Part shown: positions 1 to 8,043 of the stretch, piece by piece | Layout: each line of letters opens with the position of its first letter | How positions within the stretch are numbered: the stretch's first letter is position 1 | Source of the DNA: Eubacterium sp. AF22-9 | GTDB taxonomy: Bacteria; Bacillota; Clostridia; Lachnospirales; Lachnospiraceae | Direction of reading: 5' to 3' | Assembly: GCA_003458705.1 (NCBI GenBank) | Contig: QRVH01000022.1 | Coordinates: 1-39,185 of the forward strand | DNA length: 39,185 bases | Made by a program: the position numbers and the translations under genes | Notes under the pieces: generated by a model | Databases searched by the model: none | The model's input: the letters and a program-made list of their open reading frames with translations, nothing else | Told to the model about the DNA's origin: nothing

Positions 1-94
1 CCAAATGATCCAAACATATAGTACTTGGTTTGTTTCATCATAATAATCTAATACTTAATGCATACCATAAATCCTGCTCACAGTCTGCCTTTAT

Positions 95-195
95 TCTTAC
101 TATATCTCTGTGATTAGTTTCTCCCTGAAAGCACAATTCTTTATCTTACTATATCTCTGTGATTAGTTTCTCCCTGAAAGCACAATTCTTTATCT
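95..195. repeat. 49-bp tandem duplication (about two copies)
   Basis: Bases 95-146 recur at 144-195 with a period of 49. The two copies are identical over the 52 compared bases. The unit lies across the 3' end of the lipoprotein gene read leftward. Because 49 is not a multiple of three, the second copy met by the ribosome is read in another frame and gives the stop at 141-143. Confidence 0.95.
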
Positions 196-758
196 ATTAA
201 CAAACTTGTAACACTTGGTTTATAATCACCCTCTGATATTTCTTTTGCTCCATCTGTTGTCATATTTAAATCCCTATCTTTTGTACCTGTATTCTTAATA
301 TGTACTCTAACCCATACAATTTTTTCATTCTTATCTACTCTGCTTTTTCCTGTCGGATATATACGCTTTAATTTCTCCTTACATGGCTCTAATACATTAT
401 CGTCTAATATTTCATCTGCATAATCCACATTCGTAGTCATGTGTGCTTCTGCAATGGAACACTCCATTCCTCCCCATTCATATACTTCGTTCATTTTAAT
501 TAATTTTAGACTTCCATTTTTATTTCTCAATGATGCTATAGTTCCCTTTGTTACTGTTTCAAAATCATCAAATGACGGCTTTTCTTCATGATATTGCGTC
601 TCTGCCTGTCCCTCGGTATTTGTCTCATATTCATATTTATACACATATGTATTACTTTCTTCTATTTCCTTTGCCTTATCAACAGACTGCGTTGTGCACC
701 CGCACAACGCAGTCATCAAGAATAAGCTGGAAATAATTGTGACCTTATTACTCTTCAT
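141..758 (-). CDS. Secreted lipoprotein, C-terminus altered by a tandem duplication
   Basis: This 205-aa protein begins with a basic and hydrophobic signal ending in the lipobox LCGC with Cys21, so it should be lipid-anchored outside the membrane. The region after it is acidic and polar. A later part with WVRVHIKNTGTKDRDL (about residues 149-164) resembles the immunoglobulin-like fold of DUF4352/TRF2-type lipoproteins, but I cannot assign a family firmly. The start has a ribosome site AGGAG seven bases upstream. The gene has its own promoter and a LytTR-type operator, so the adjacent two-component system probably controls it. The stop at 141 exists only because of the 49-bp duplication; with one copy the reading frame would run on for about 18 residues to a stop at 38-40. 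Function is unknown. Confidence 0.8.
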   Translation of the reverse strand: MKSNKVTIISSLFLMTALCGCTTQSVDKAKEIEESNTYVYKYEYETNTEGQAETQYHEEKPSFDDFETVTKGTIASLRNKNGSLKLIKMNEVYEWGGMECSIAEAHMTTNVDYADEILDDNVLEPCKEKLKRIYPTGKSRVDKNEKIVWVRVHIKNTGTKDRDLNMTTDGAKEISEGDYKPSVTSLLIDKELCFQGETNHRDIVR

Positions 759-876
759 AATTACTCCTGTTCCGACATAAGCAATATAATTAATTAATAT
801 AAATCCGGACTCCAGTAACCAGAAAATACATTCTAATCATTAGTATATTGTTTATGTCTCTGCTCTTCATACATCA

Positions 877-905
877 AGCATAATCCCTGTAATCCATCAT
901 TTCAA
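877..905 (-). promoter_or_regulatory. Sigma-A promoter of the lipoprotein gene
   Basis: On the minus strand TTGAAA (900-905), a 17-base spacer and TATGCT (877-882) form a good vegetative promoter. It lies about 120 bases upstream of the lipoprotein start, leaving a long leader. The -35 box is seven bases from the nearest half of the LytTR-type operator, the position expected for an activator of this class. Confidence 0.7.
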
Positions 906-911
906 CAACAA

Positions 912-945
912 TGTCGTGAACGACAGCAACTTTGTCGTGAACGAC
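912..945 (-). promoter_or_regulatory. LytTR-type operator: two palindromic direct repeats 21 bp apart
   Basis: The 12-mer GTCGTGAACGAC occurs at 913-924 and again at 934-945, exactly 21 bases or two helical turns apart, and each copy has a preceding T. Each copy is itself a palindrome with arms GTCGT/ACGAC. LytTR regulators such as AgrA bind paired direct repeats of about 9 bases spaced by 12, just upstream of -35, and contain a central GTT, seen here on the minus strand as GTCGTTCACGAC. The gene for a LytTR regulator is about 1.2 kb away. Assignment to that regulator is inference. Confidence 0.7.
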
Positions 946-973
946 CATGGTGACTATAAGTATAGTTGCAAAA

Positions 974-1009
974 AGCCGGAACAGAAAGATTAATCCAACT
1001 GTTCCGGCT
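974..1009 (-). terminator. Rho-independent terminator after the GHKL kinase gene
   Basis: AGCCGGAACAG (974-984) and CTGTTCCGGCT (999-1009) form an 11-bp perfect stem with a 14-base loop, four bases beyond the kinase stop codon. On the minus strand it is followed by a short T run, so it ends the putP-regulator-kinase transcript. Confidence 0.85.
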
Positions 1010-1012
1010 CTA

Positions 1013-2137
1013 TCACCATCTTATTTCACAACAGAACATATTACCTTCTTCATGATAATCACATGTTCCATTATTCTTCTTTACAAGCTTCTTAATAATC
1101 TGAGTTCCAAGACCATGTGATTTCTTGTCCTGCTTACTTGTATGAAGCTCTTTATTATCATTTAATACTGACTTTGATATATAATTCTCTACAGTTATAA
1201 TCATATCATTACCATTCCACACGGAACGGATTTCTATTTCCCTGTTACATATATCTTCTTTAAGTTCAGCCTCTATTGCATTGTCCAGCACATTTCCCAT
1301 AATCGTGTACAGGTCATTGCCATGCATAGGCTTTAATGTCTTATGAAGACCTGTCGTTATTATGATATCTTCACTCTTGGCATATTCAATTTTATTATTA
1401 ATAACAGTATTGAATATCGGATTATCTGTATGAATATATCCCTTGGTTTTCTCAAGACTTATACTGTACTGCTTAAGAAAATCCTTAGCTTCCTCATATC
1501 TTTCCTGTGAAAGCAGACCATATATAACCTGAAGCTGATTATTCATATCATGCCTTACGGTTCTTACCTGCTTATCCATTGCCTGAACATTTTTAAGATA
1601 ATCCTCACCTGACTCTATTACATTTCTTAAATGTTCAGCCTCTTGTCCCTTGTAATTCTCCTGATAGAGCCTTACAAGCGTTCTGTAGAATATAATTGCA
1701 AGCACCAGACTTAACACTATAATGTTCATAATCAGCATGACATCATGGCCGCCATCAGAAATTCCTAATCTGATTAACAGATATATATTAAAACATAATA
1801 CCAAAACATATGCTGCTATATTAATTATATCTATCTTCGTAAAACTGCCATGTCTGATTGTCTTAAATGTATTCATAAATGCAATCAATGCCAGATATAT
1901 AATAATGACAGTAAACTCATATATTCCTGTCCTGTGTATTAAAGATTGTGCATCTGCAATATATATCACGCCATAAGTAATAGCCGCTATAACAATGACA
2001 ACCAGTGTCGATACTACATACGCTGCTTTAGCGATATAGCCGTTCAGTACCAGATATATCTCTCTTACAAGTATTACTCCTATACATATCATTATTGCCA
2101 TTCTGATATTAACAATATTTAACAATATATCATTCAT
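1013..2137 (-). CDS. GHKL-family sensor histidine kinase (AgrC/HPK10-like)
   Basis: This 374-aa membrane kinase should autophosphorylate and pass phosphate to the LytTR regulator encoded just before it. The first ~155 residues hold about five to six hydrophobic segments, followed by a linker helix. The H-box reads VRTVRHDMNNQLQV with His196, typical of this class. The ATPase part shows an N-box GNVLDNAIEAE (281-291) and a G-box SHGLGTQIIKKL near 340-351. There is no large outer sensor domain, so the ligand may be a peptide or a membrane cue, as in quorum-type systems. The ATG lies 8 bases inside the end of the frame-corrected regulator gene, a translational coupling arrangement. A strong terminator follows the stop. 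Confidence 0.9.
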   Translation of the reverse strand: MNDILLNIVNIRMAIMICIGVILVREIYLVLNGYIAKAAYVVSTLVVIVIAAITYGVIYIADAQSLIHRTGIYEFTVIIIYLALIAFMNTFKTIRHGSFTKIDIINIAAYVLVLCFNIYLLIRLGISDGGHDVMLIMNIIVLSLVLAIIFYRTLVRLYQENYKGQEAEHLRNVIESGEDYLKNVQAMDKQVRTVRHDMNNQLQVIYGLLSQERYEEAKDFLKQYSISLEKTKGYIHTDNPIFNTVINNKIEYAKSEDIIITTGLHKTLKPMHGNDLYTIMGNVLDNAIEAELKEDICNREIEIRSVWNGNDMIITVENYISKSVLNDNKELHTSKQDKKSHGLGTQIIKKLVKKNNGTCDYHEEGNMFCCEIRW

Positions 2138-2862
2138 ATGTCTGTCTGTTGTGCCTGTACTGCATATATCCCTTCATAAATGTATCTTTATAACTTCTTC
2201 CAAGTTTAAGAGTTTCTCCAGCTTTCATAATAACCTCATTAGTACTCTGGTTGATTCTTGAAATATACCTGTAATTAATCATATATTTTTTTATGAGCCC
2301 TTATTATATCCGTACCTGCTATATCCTGTCCGAATTCCATCATATTCTTCCTGATTACATAGGAATTCCCATCAGCCGTATGTACTGTAAGATAATGGTC
2401 CTCACTGTGAACATAGGTTATATCACCTGAATTAATATTGATAATTCCATCTTTATCATCAAGAACAATCGTCTTTTCATAACCATCAATGGCGATTAGC
2501 TTCTTAACGACTCTCTGTACATAAGTCTCATATCTTGACTTTCTGATAAAATAGAACGGAGTATAATCAAATGTATCATATACAACATCTTCATGCGAAG
2601 TAACGAATATAATCTTAGTCCTGTATCCTGATTTTCCAATAGCCTCAGCCACAGCAAATCCATCCATCGGCTCCATGTTAATGTCCAGGAGTACTGCTTT
2701 ATACATTTTATTCTTTAGAGCTTCCAGTAACTGCACGCCTGTGTCATAGTAATCTATGATTACATCATTCCTGCCTGCTTTCATGAACTCATTCTTCAAT
2801 GAAGCCGTCAGCTTGTCTGCCATAGTCTTATCATCATCACATATCGCGATTGTATATCCCAT
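2130..2862 (-). CDS. LytTR response regulator, frameshifted in an A7 run (intact frame ends at 2275)
   Basis: The open frame 2862-2275 encodes 195 aa: a receiver domain with acidic pocket D9/D10, phosphoacceptor Asp60 in LLDINMEP, then the first part of a LytTR DNA-binding domain (DITYVHSEDHYLTVHT). The frame closes after RAHKK in a run of seven A residues (plus-strand T7 at 2286-2292). Removing one A restores KKYMINYRYISRINQS and the rest of a normal LytTR domain, ending at a TGA at 2130-2132. The corrected product is about 243 aa, the usual family length, and its end overlaps the kinase start by 8 bases. As written, the protein lacks the second half of its DNA-binding domain. Sequencing error, phase variation and ribosomal slippage are all possible. 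The start has ribosome site AGAAGG. The gene starts 22 bases after putP. Confidence 0.85.
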
Positions 2863-2884
2863 ATATAAAGCACCTTCTCTATAG

Positions 2885-4414
2885 TTATTTGCTCATTTTC
2901 TTAACTTCTTCGAACTTTTCCATAACTTCCTTAGATGGCTTTCCTGTTGCAAGACTTACAACAATAATAACTAATGTTGCGAAGATAAATGCTGGCAACA
3001 GTTCATATACAGCAAATATTCCTCCAAGCTTGGCAATACCGAATTTCCATATGAATATCATTGCTCCACCTGCAATCATTCCTGATACAATTCCGTACTT
3101 ATTAGCTCTCTTCCAGAAAAGTGAGCAGAGAACCACAGGACCGAATGCCGCACCAAAACCAGCCCATGCAAATGAAACAATCTTAAACACCGAACTTGTA
3201 GGATCAAGTGCAAAGAATATTGATATAACTGATATAACAACAACTGTAAGTCTGGCAACAAGCATTGATGTCTTCTTAGACATATTAATATGTAACACCT
3301 CAACTGCAAGGTTCTGTGATATTGCTGATGAAGCTGCAAGAAGCTGTGAATCTGCTGTTGACATGGTTGCTGCAAGAATACCTGCAAGGATAATTCCTGC
3401 TATAAATGCTGCTACAGGGTTAAATGTTGAAAGATAATGTGATATCTTAACAATAATTGTCTCTGATTCGCTTCCTGTTAAAGTATCAATAATACCAGAT
3501 TTAGAAAGTGTAAGACCGATTACACCGATACCTGTTGCAACAATAAGTGATATGAATACCCATACAGTAGCAATTCTTCTTGAAATCTTTAACTTGTTCT
3601 CATCTTCAATAGCCATGAATCTTAAAAGGATATGTGGCATTCCAAAATATCCGAGTCCCCATGCAAGTGTTGAAACAATCTTAAAGAATCCATAATCACC
3701 TGATGTATTAGTCTCTGCAATATGTGTATGGAACATATCAAGATATCCTGGAAGTGCCTTGGCATTATCAAGTACAACTCCCATTCCTCCTGCCTGTACA
3801 ATTCCAAATATAACTACTACAGCAAGTGCAAATGTCATGATAATACTCTGCACAAGGTCAGATGTGCTTGCTGCAAGGAATCCTCCCATAGTACAGTAAA
3901 GTACGATAACAACAGCACTGACAATCATTGCTGTATGATAATTAAAGCCTAAAAGGCTGTTAAACAGCTTTCCGCAGGCAGCAAAGCCTGATGCTGTATA
4001 TGGTATAAAGAATATTACAATAAGTGCTGCAGATATTAATGTAATTACATGCTTGTCATCCCCGAATCTCTTAGAGAAATAATCAGGAAGTGTTATTGCC
4101 TGATAACCATGTGAATATAATCTTATCTTCTTGGCAACAATAAGCCAGTTAAGGTAAGTACCAAGTGCAAGACCAATTGCTGTCCATGTTGCGTCAGCAA
4201 GACCTGTAAGGTATGCCAGTCCCGGAACACCCATAAGCAGGTAACTGCTCATGTCTGACGCTTCTGCACTCATTGCAGTAACAACAGGTCCTAACTTTCT
4301 TCCACCAAGATAGAAGTCTCCTACATCACTGTTCTTCTTAGAACAGATTACACCTATCCATACTACCATTCCCAGGTAAAGTATAATTGCTGCTAAAATA
4401 ATAATGTTTGACAT
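2885..4414 (-). CDS. putP: Sodium/proline symporter (SSS family)
   Basis: The 509-aa protein has the length and layout of PutP: about 13 hydrophobic segments, an N-terminal part with FYLGGRKLGPVVTAMSAEASDMSSYLLMG (split here: GGRKLGPV, SAEASDMSSYLLMGVPG) that carries the sodium and substrate residues of the family, and a late ATMSTADSQLLAASS sodium-site motif. It should import proline with Na+ across the cell membrane. The ATG has a ribosome site AAAAGGGATT. The LytTR regulator starts only 22 bases after the stop and no terminator is seen between them, so symporter, regulator and kinase probably share a transcript. Substrate choice within the SSS family is by similarity only. Confidence 0.92.
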   Translation of the reverse strand: MSNIIILAAIILYLGMVVWIGVICSKKNSDVGDFYLGGRKLGPVVTAMSAEASDMSSYLLMGVPGLAYLTGLADATWTAIGLALGTYLNWLIVAKKIRLYSHGYQAITLPDYFSKRFGDDKHVITLISAALIVIFFIPYTASGFAACGKLFNSLLGFNYHTAMIVSAVVIVLYCTMGGFLAASTSDLVQSIIMTFALAVVVIFGIVQAGGMGVVLDNAKALPGYLDMFHTHIAETNTSGDYGFFKIVSTLAWGLGYFGMPHILLRFMAIEDENKLKISRRIATVWVFISLIVATGIGVIGLTLSKSGIIDTLTGSESETIIVKISHYLSTFNPVAAFIAGIILAGILAATMSTADSQLLAASSAISQNLAVEVLHINMSKKTSMLVARLTVVVISVISIFFALDPTSSVFKIVSFAWAGFGAAFGPVVLCSLFWKRANKYGIVSGMIAGGAMIFIWKFGIAKLGGIFAVYELLPAFIFATLVIIVVSLATGKPSKEVMEKFEEVKKMSK

Positions 4415-4455
4415 AAAATAATCCCTTTTCCTTTCATAAATACACGAATGTACCT

Positions 4456-4461
4456 ATTATA
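4456..4461 (-). promoter_or_regulatory. Extended -10 promoter for the putP operon
   Basis: The minus strand reads TGCTATAATAGG with TATAAT at 4456-4461, an extended -10 box. The -35 region 17 bases further up is only TTTTTA. It lies about 42 bases upstream of putP. Confidence 0.55.
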
Positions 4462-4532
4462 GCATACATTCTGCTTTATAAAAAGCGAAAAGGGATTAAA
4501 TTATCACACTTGTATAGTTTAAAAACACCTGA

Positions 4533-5243
4533 TTATTTAACATCTGTCGGATCTCTGTATGCATTATCAGCTATTCGGCTTATATCCTCCACTTTAATAT
4601 CTGAACTGATATCAAAATCATCAACTATCTCTACAGTTGTCTTGGCACCGCAGTTCTCATATATCCATCTGGCATTGGCACAAGTCATAAGAATCGATCC
4701 TTCTGTCACATTCTGCCCGATCATATTATAAGACTTCGGATTAAGATTATTGTCACTCTGGCTGTAATATGTCGCTGTACTTAAATATTCAGCATTATCA
4801 AGTCTTGAAGAATACCTGACATAATATATATCTGTAATCTTACGCCACACCGACTTTTCTGATATGGCTGTCTTCGCAGGTTCTACCTTAGGACCCAGGG
4901 CAACCTTAAATGCTTTCACTGGAATTGTAAACTCATTATTATTATCAAGCTGATAAACAACCAGTGTATGCTTAGCTGTGCTTATCCTGATGTAATATGA
5001 CTGATTTCTGGCAACTGTCTGAGTCTGTGTATCAGTCTCCTGCCTGCTCACATCAGTTGTCTCTTCCTGAGTCACTTCATCTGCATTCTTATTGCTATTA
5101 TGCATACCAATAACAGTCTTTAATACAAAAGCCAGTCCCAGAACCATTACAACAAGAATGACAAGATATATAATTGAATTAGTTCCCTTGAACCATCTCT
5201 TAATATCAAACTTCTTCGTTCTTTTATAGCCATTAAAATCCAT
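4533..5243 (-). CDS. Membrane-anchored YkuD-fold protein with substituted active site
   Basis: The 236-aa protein has a single membrane anchor at about residues 24-46 and a polar linker, placing the C-terminal domain outside. That domain reads like an L,D-transpeptidase: a start strand YYIRISTAKHTLVVYQ, then NNLNPKSYNMIGQNVTEG and ARWIYENCGAKTTVEI. In active enzymes the key block is SHGC(I/V)R(M/L)T; here it is TEGSILMT (about 180-187), so the nucleophile Cys, its neighbouring His and the Arg are all changed. The upstream histidine position is also Tyr (YYSQ). A Cys at 188 is displaced by several positions. It is probably a non-catalytic wall-binding or scaffold homologue. It lies 31 bases after the cytidylate-kinase-like gene, probably in one operon. 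Confidence 0.7.
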   Translation of the reverse strand: MDFNGYKRTKKFDIKRWFKGTNSIIYLVILVVMVLGLAFVLKTVIGMHNSNKNADEVTQEETTDVSRQETDTQTQTVARNQSYYIRISTAKHTLVVYQLDNNNEFTIPVKAFKVALGPKVEPAKTAISEKSVWRKITDIYYVRYSSRLDNAEYLSTATYYSQSDNNLNPKSYNMIGQNVTEGSILMTCANARWIYENCGAKTTVEIVDDFDISSDIKVEDISRIADNAYRDPTDVK

Positions 5244-5274
5244 AACTTACCAACCGTATATACATCAGAATGTA

Positions 5275-5913
5275 TTAAATATCCTTACCCATGTTCTTCT
5301 CTTTTAATTCGATGAACTTAAGTATCATGTCAATTGCGCCATCTACTCCTACAAGTCCACTGTCTATACAGAGATTGTAGCTCTTAGCTTCTCCCCACTT
5401 CTTGCTTGAGTAGTAATTGTAATAGCTTGCTCTTCTCTTATCCGTCTTCTGGATAAGATCTGCAGCCTTAGAATCATTAAGTTCATAGATTCTCTTAATT
5501 CTCTGTACTCTCTCATCAAGACTTGCCTTGATAAATACACTTACTGCATATGGATTATCTTCCAATGCATAATCAGCACATCTTCCTACAATAACACATG
5601 ATTCTCTCTCTGCAAGTTTCTTGATAGCATCAAACTGTGCAAGGAAAACCTTGTGATTAATAGGCATATCCACATATGAATTAGTATATCCCAGTGAATA
5701 TGTATCCATTACAAGAGAATAAAGGAAACTGTTAGTAGGCTTCTCGTCCTGAGATGCGAAAAGTTCTTCACAAAGTCCACTCTCCTTAGCTGCAAGTTCA
5801 AGCAGTTCCTTGTCGTAGCACTTTATCCCCAGCTTCTCTGCCAGTTTCATGCCTATCTCATGTCCACCGCTTCCAAATTCTCGTCCGATAGTAATAACTG
5901 TTCTCTCATCCAT
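5275..5913 (-). CDS. Cytidylate kinase-like family protein
   Basis: The 212-aa product starts with a P-loop ITIGREFGSGGHEIGMKLAE and continues with the CMP-kinase-like core (CVIVGRCADYAL, then a lid-like region RVQRIKRIYEL). This matches the Cytidylate_kin2 family common in Firmicutes, which is distinct from the housekeeping Cmk. Members probably phosphorylate a nucleotide, but the substrate is not established. The ATG follows a clear ribosome site AGGAGGTAGG. The YkuD-fold gene follows after 31 bases. Upstream lies a 115-base gap with AT-rich sequence and a TATAAT-like box, but no convincing -35. Confidence 0.85.
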   Translation of the reverse strand: MDERTVITIGREFGSGGHEIGMKLAEKLGIKCYDKELLELAAKESGLCEELFASQDEKPTNSFLYSLVMDTYSLGYTNSYVDMPINHKVFLAQFDAIKKLAERESCVIVGRCADYALEDNPYAVSVFIKASLDERVQRIKRIYELNDSKAADLIQKTDKRRASYYNYYSSKKWGEAKSYNLCIDSGLVGVDGAIDMILKFIELKEKNMGKDI

Positions 5914-6028
5914 AGTTCCTACCTCCTGGTTTCAATTGTATACGAAATACTTTAGATATATTATACATTATTTCTGTGGTAAAATCTACATATTAAGCAT
6001 AATTAAATTAATCTTTAATAATTATTAA

Positions 6029-6571
6029 TTACTCTTCATAATGGTCTATATGCAAGAGTATCTCTGTAAGAAATTCTGCTATCTTGGTTCCAGCCTTATT
6101 AGATATCACACTGTATCTGCTCGGTGTAACACAAGCCAGTCTGATATTAGAAAAACCTCTTGCACCAAACATATAATTCTTACTAAAATTCTTAGATTTA
6201 AGTGCCTTTTCAACATCAGGAAACACCTGGTTTCTCGTGATTATTATAAATGATATATGTGTATACATATGATTCTTAACCGGCAGCTTTCCGTCACCTC
6301 GTACAAAATGCGGTTCAATCTTATTGACAGCAAAATCATATAAATCATCAAGCTCTTTCATACCAAGCGTATCACAATTAATGAAAAACAGATGCTCATA
6401 GCATTTTGAGTCCCATAACTTGGCATCATCTGTTGTAGAAAATCTGTCTTTCTTATTATAGCTGTAAGCATATATAACAAATTTTCTACCTTCAAACCAG
6501 TAATTATGGTATATATCAAATGTATCTGAAATACTGTTCAATATTATATCTATAAATTCCCTGCGTCTCAA
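6029..6571 (-). CDS. Conserved-looking hypothetical protein
   Basis: I do not recognise this 180-aa protein. It is mixed alpha/beta in appearance, rich in aromatic residues, with no signal peptide or membrane segment, so probably cytoplasmic. The N-terminus has NYWFEGRKFVIYAYSYNKKDR, and a hydrophobic strand HISFIIITRN lies near the middle. The C-terminus ends in acidic HIDHYEE. Its ATG overlaps the TGA of the pseudouridine synthase gene by four bases, so the two are translationally coupled and it is the last gene of the aroB-lspA-rluD run. No function is proposed. Confidence 0.75.
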   Translation of the reverse strand: MRRREFIDIILNSISDTFDIYHNYWFEGRKFVIYAYSYNKKDRFSTTDDAKLWDSKCYEHLFFINCDTLGMKELDDLYDFAVNKIEPHFVRGDGKLPVKNHMYTHISFIIITRNQVFPDVEKALKSKNFSKNYMFGARGFSNIRLACVTPSRYSVISNKAGTKIAEFLTEILLHIDHYEE

Positions 6572-7500
6572 TTGCTACCTCCATTTCTTAAATCCTTAAG
6601 CAGCTTATCGAAATATTCCGGCAATGGTGCCTTAAACTCCATGTATTCTCCTGTTGACGGATGTATAAAACCTAACACTCCTGCATGAAGTGTCTGCCCC
6701 TGTAGTCTGTATCCTGTCTTCGCATGACAATATACATCATCTCCAAGTATCGGATGTCCTATACTTGCCATATGTACCCTTATCTGATGTGTTCTTCCTG
6801 TCTCTAACTGGCACTCTATAAAACTGTATTTGTCAAAATTCTCAAGTACACGGTAATGTGTAACAGCCCTCTTTCCGTTCTTTCTGTCTATTGCCATCAT
6901 CTTGCGGTCTTTCGGATTGCGTCCTATAGGTGCATCCACCGTGCCTTCTTCCTCTTTAAAGCGGTTATGTACAATGCAATAATACTTTCTTGTTATTGAA
7001 TGGACAGCAAGCTGTGCAGCAATATCATTATGTGCCTTGTCATTCTTACATGCAACAATAACACCCGTGGTATTCATATCTATTCTATGTACTATTCCAG
7101 GACGCATAACGCCGTTAATTCCTGACAGATTATCCCTGCAGTGATACATAAGTGCATTGACAACTGTTCCTGTGTAATGTCCTACAGCCGGATGTACAAC
7201 CATTCCCTTCGGTTTATCTATCAGTATTACATCATCATCTTCATATATTATATTCAGAGGTATGTTTTCCGGAAGTATCTGTGGCACAATAAGTTCAGGA
7301 ATTGTTATTGTGATATGTTCCGTTCCATTAAGCTTATAGTTGGACTTGACACATTTGTCATCAACCGTAATATCTCCATCATCTAACAGCTTCTGTATGC
7401 GTGACCTTGACACATCTTCTAACTCCTGCGACAGATATTTATCTATTCTTGTCCCCTTATCCTCTGGTTCAGCAATTAAATTCTGCACTGAATCACTCAT
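6568..7500 (-). CDS. rluD: RluA-family 23S rRNA pseudouridine synthase
   Basis: The protein of about 310 aa has an N-terminal S4 RNA-binding domain (GTRIDKYLSQ to HITITIPE) and the RluA catalytic domain. The catalytic Asp lies in GIVHRIDMNTTGVIVA, with GRTHQIRVHMASIGHPILGD later. It should make pseudouridines in 23S rRNA helix 69; RluD is the nearest match but paralogues are hard to separate by eye. An in-frame GTG lies at 7509, but ATG at 7500 is better placed behind AGAAGGGTG. From there the gene overlaps the lspA stop by eight bases, the usual lspA-rluD coupling. Confidence 0.9.
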   Translation of the reverse strand: MSDSVQNLIAEPEDKGTRIDKYLSQELEDVSRSRIQKLLDDGDITVDDKCVKSNYKLNGTEHITITIPELIVPQILPENIPLNIIYEDDDVILIDKPKGMVVHPAVGHYTGTVVNALMYHCRDNLSGINGVMRPGIVHRIDMNTTGVIVACKNDKAHNDIAAQLAVHSITRKYYCIVHNRFKEEEGTVDAPIGRNPKDRKMMAIDRKNGKRAVTHYRVLENFDKYSFIECQLETGRTHQIRVHMASIGHPILGDDVYCHAKTGYRLQGQTLHAGVLGFIHPSTGEYMEFKAPLPEYFDKLLKDLRNGGSN

Positions 7501-8020
7501 TATTATCACCCTTCTTCGATAACTTTAAGAATCCGAAATCATCTTCTTTGTAGACAAAAAGAATAAGAATTATAAGCAGAGCAACTGAAACAGTAACATA
7601 GCAGTCTGCCACATTGAATACCGGAAAATTAATAAGCTTGAAATATATAAAATCCCTTACATATCCGAATCTTACCCTGTCAATAAAGTTTCCTACTGCA
7701 CCAGATACAAGTAATGTACATGTTATAAGAAGTGGCATATACTTTCTTGTTGCAGGAAGATTAATGATTACATAAGTTACTATAAGCATAACTATAACTG
7801 TAAACACAAGAAACAGATTAATCTTACCGCTTAACATGCCCCATGCTGCACCTGAATTTCTAAGATAAGAAAAAACAAAAGCATCGCCTATTATCTTAAA
7901 ATCCGGTTTTCCTAAAAGACTCGCTTCTGCAAGTGCTTTGGTAATCTGGTCTAATTCAGTCAGAACAACAATTCCTATAATATAAAAAAACAAATTAAAT
8001 ATTTTCTTTTTATTATTCAC
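7493..8020 (-). CDS. lspA: Lipoprotein signal peptidase II
   Basis: The 175-aa integral membrane aspartic protease cuts signal peptides from prolipoproteins after lipid addition. Four hydrophobic segments are visible. The two catalytic aspartates sit in the family motifs GNFIDRVRFGYVRDFI and FNVADCYV. The N-terminal motif DQITKALAE and NSGAAWGML are also typical. The N-terminus is slightly long and has a lysine-rich start (MNNKKK), and the C-terminal tail DDFGFLKLSKKGDNNE is cytoplasmic. It overlaps rluD by a few bases and follows aroB by 23 bases. It serves the two lipoproteins of this window among others. Confidence 0.95.
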   Translation of the reverse strand: MNNKKKIFNLFFYIIGIVVLTELDQITKALAEASLLGKPDFKIIGDAFVFSYLRNSGAAWGMLSGKINLFLVFTVIVMLIVTYVIINLPATRKYMPLLITCTLLVSGAVGNFIDRVRFGYVRDFIYFKLINFPVFNVADCYVTVSVALLIILILFVYKEDDFGFLKLSKKGDNNE

Positions 8021-8043
8021 TTTCGACCTCCGTTATTAAACAT

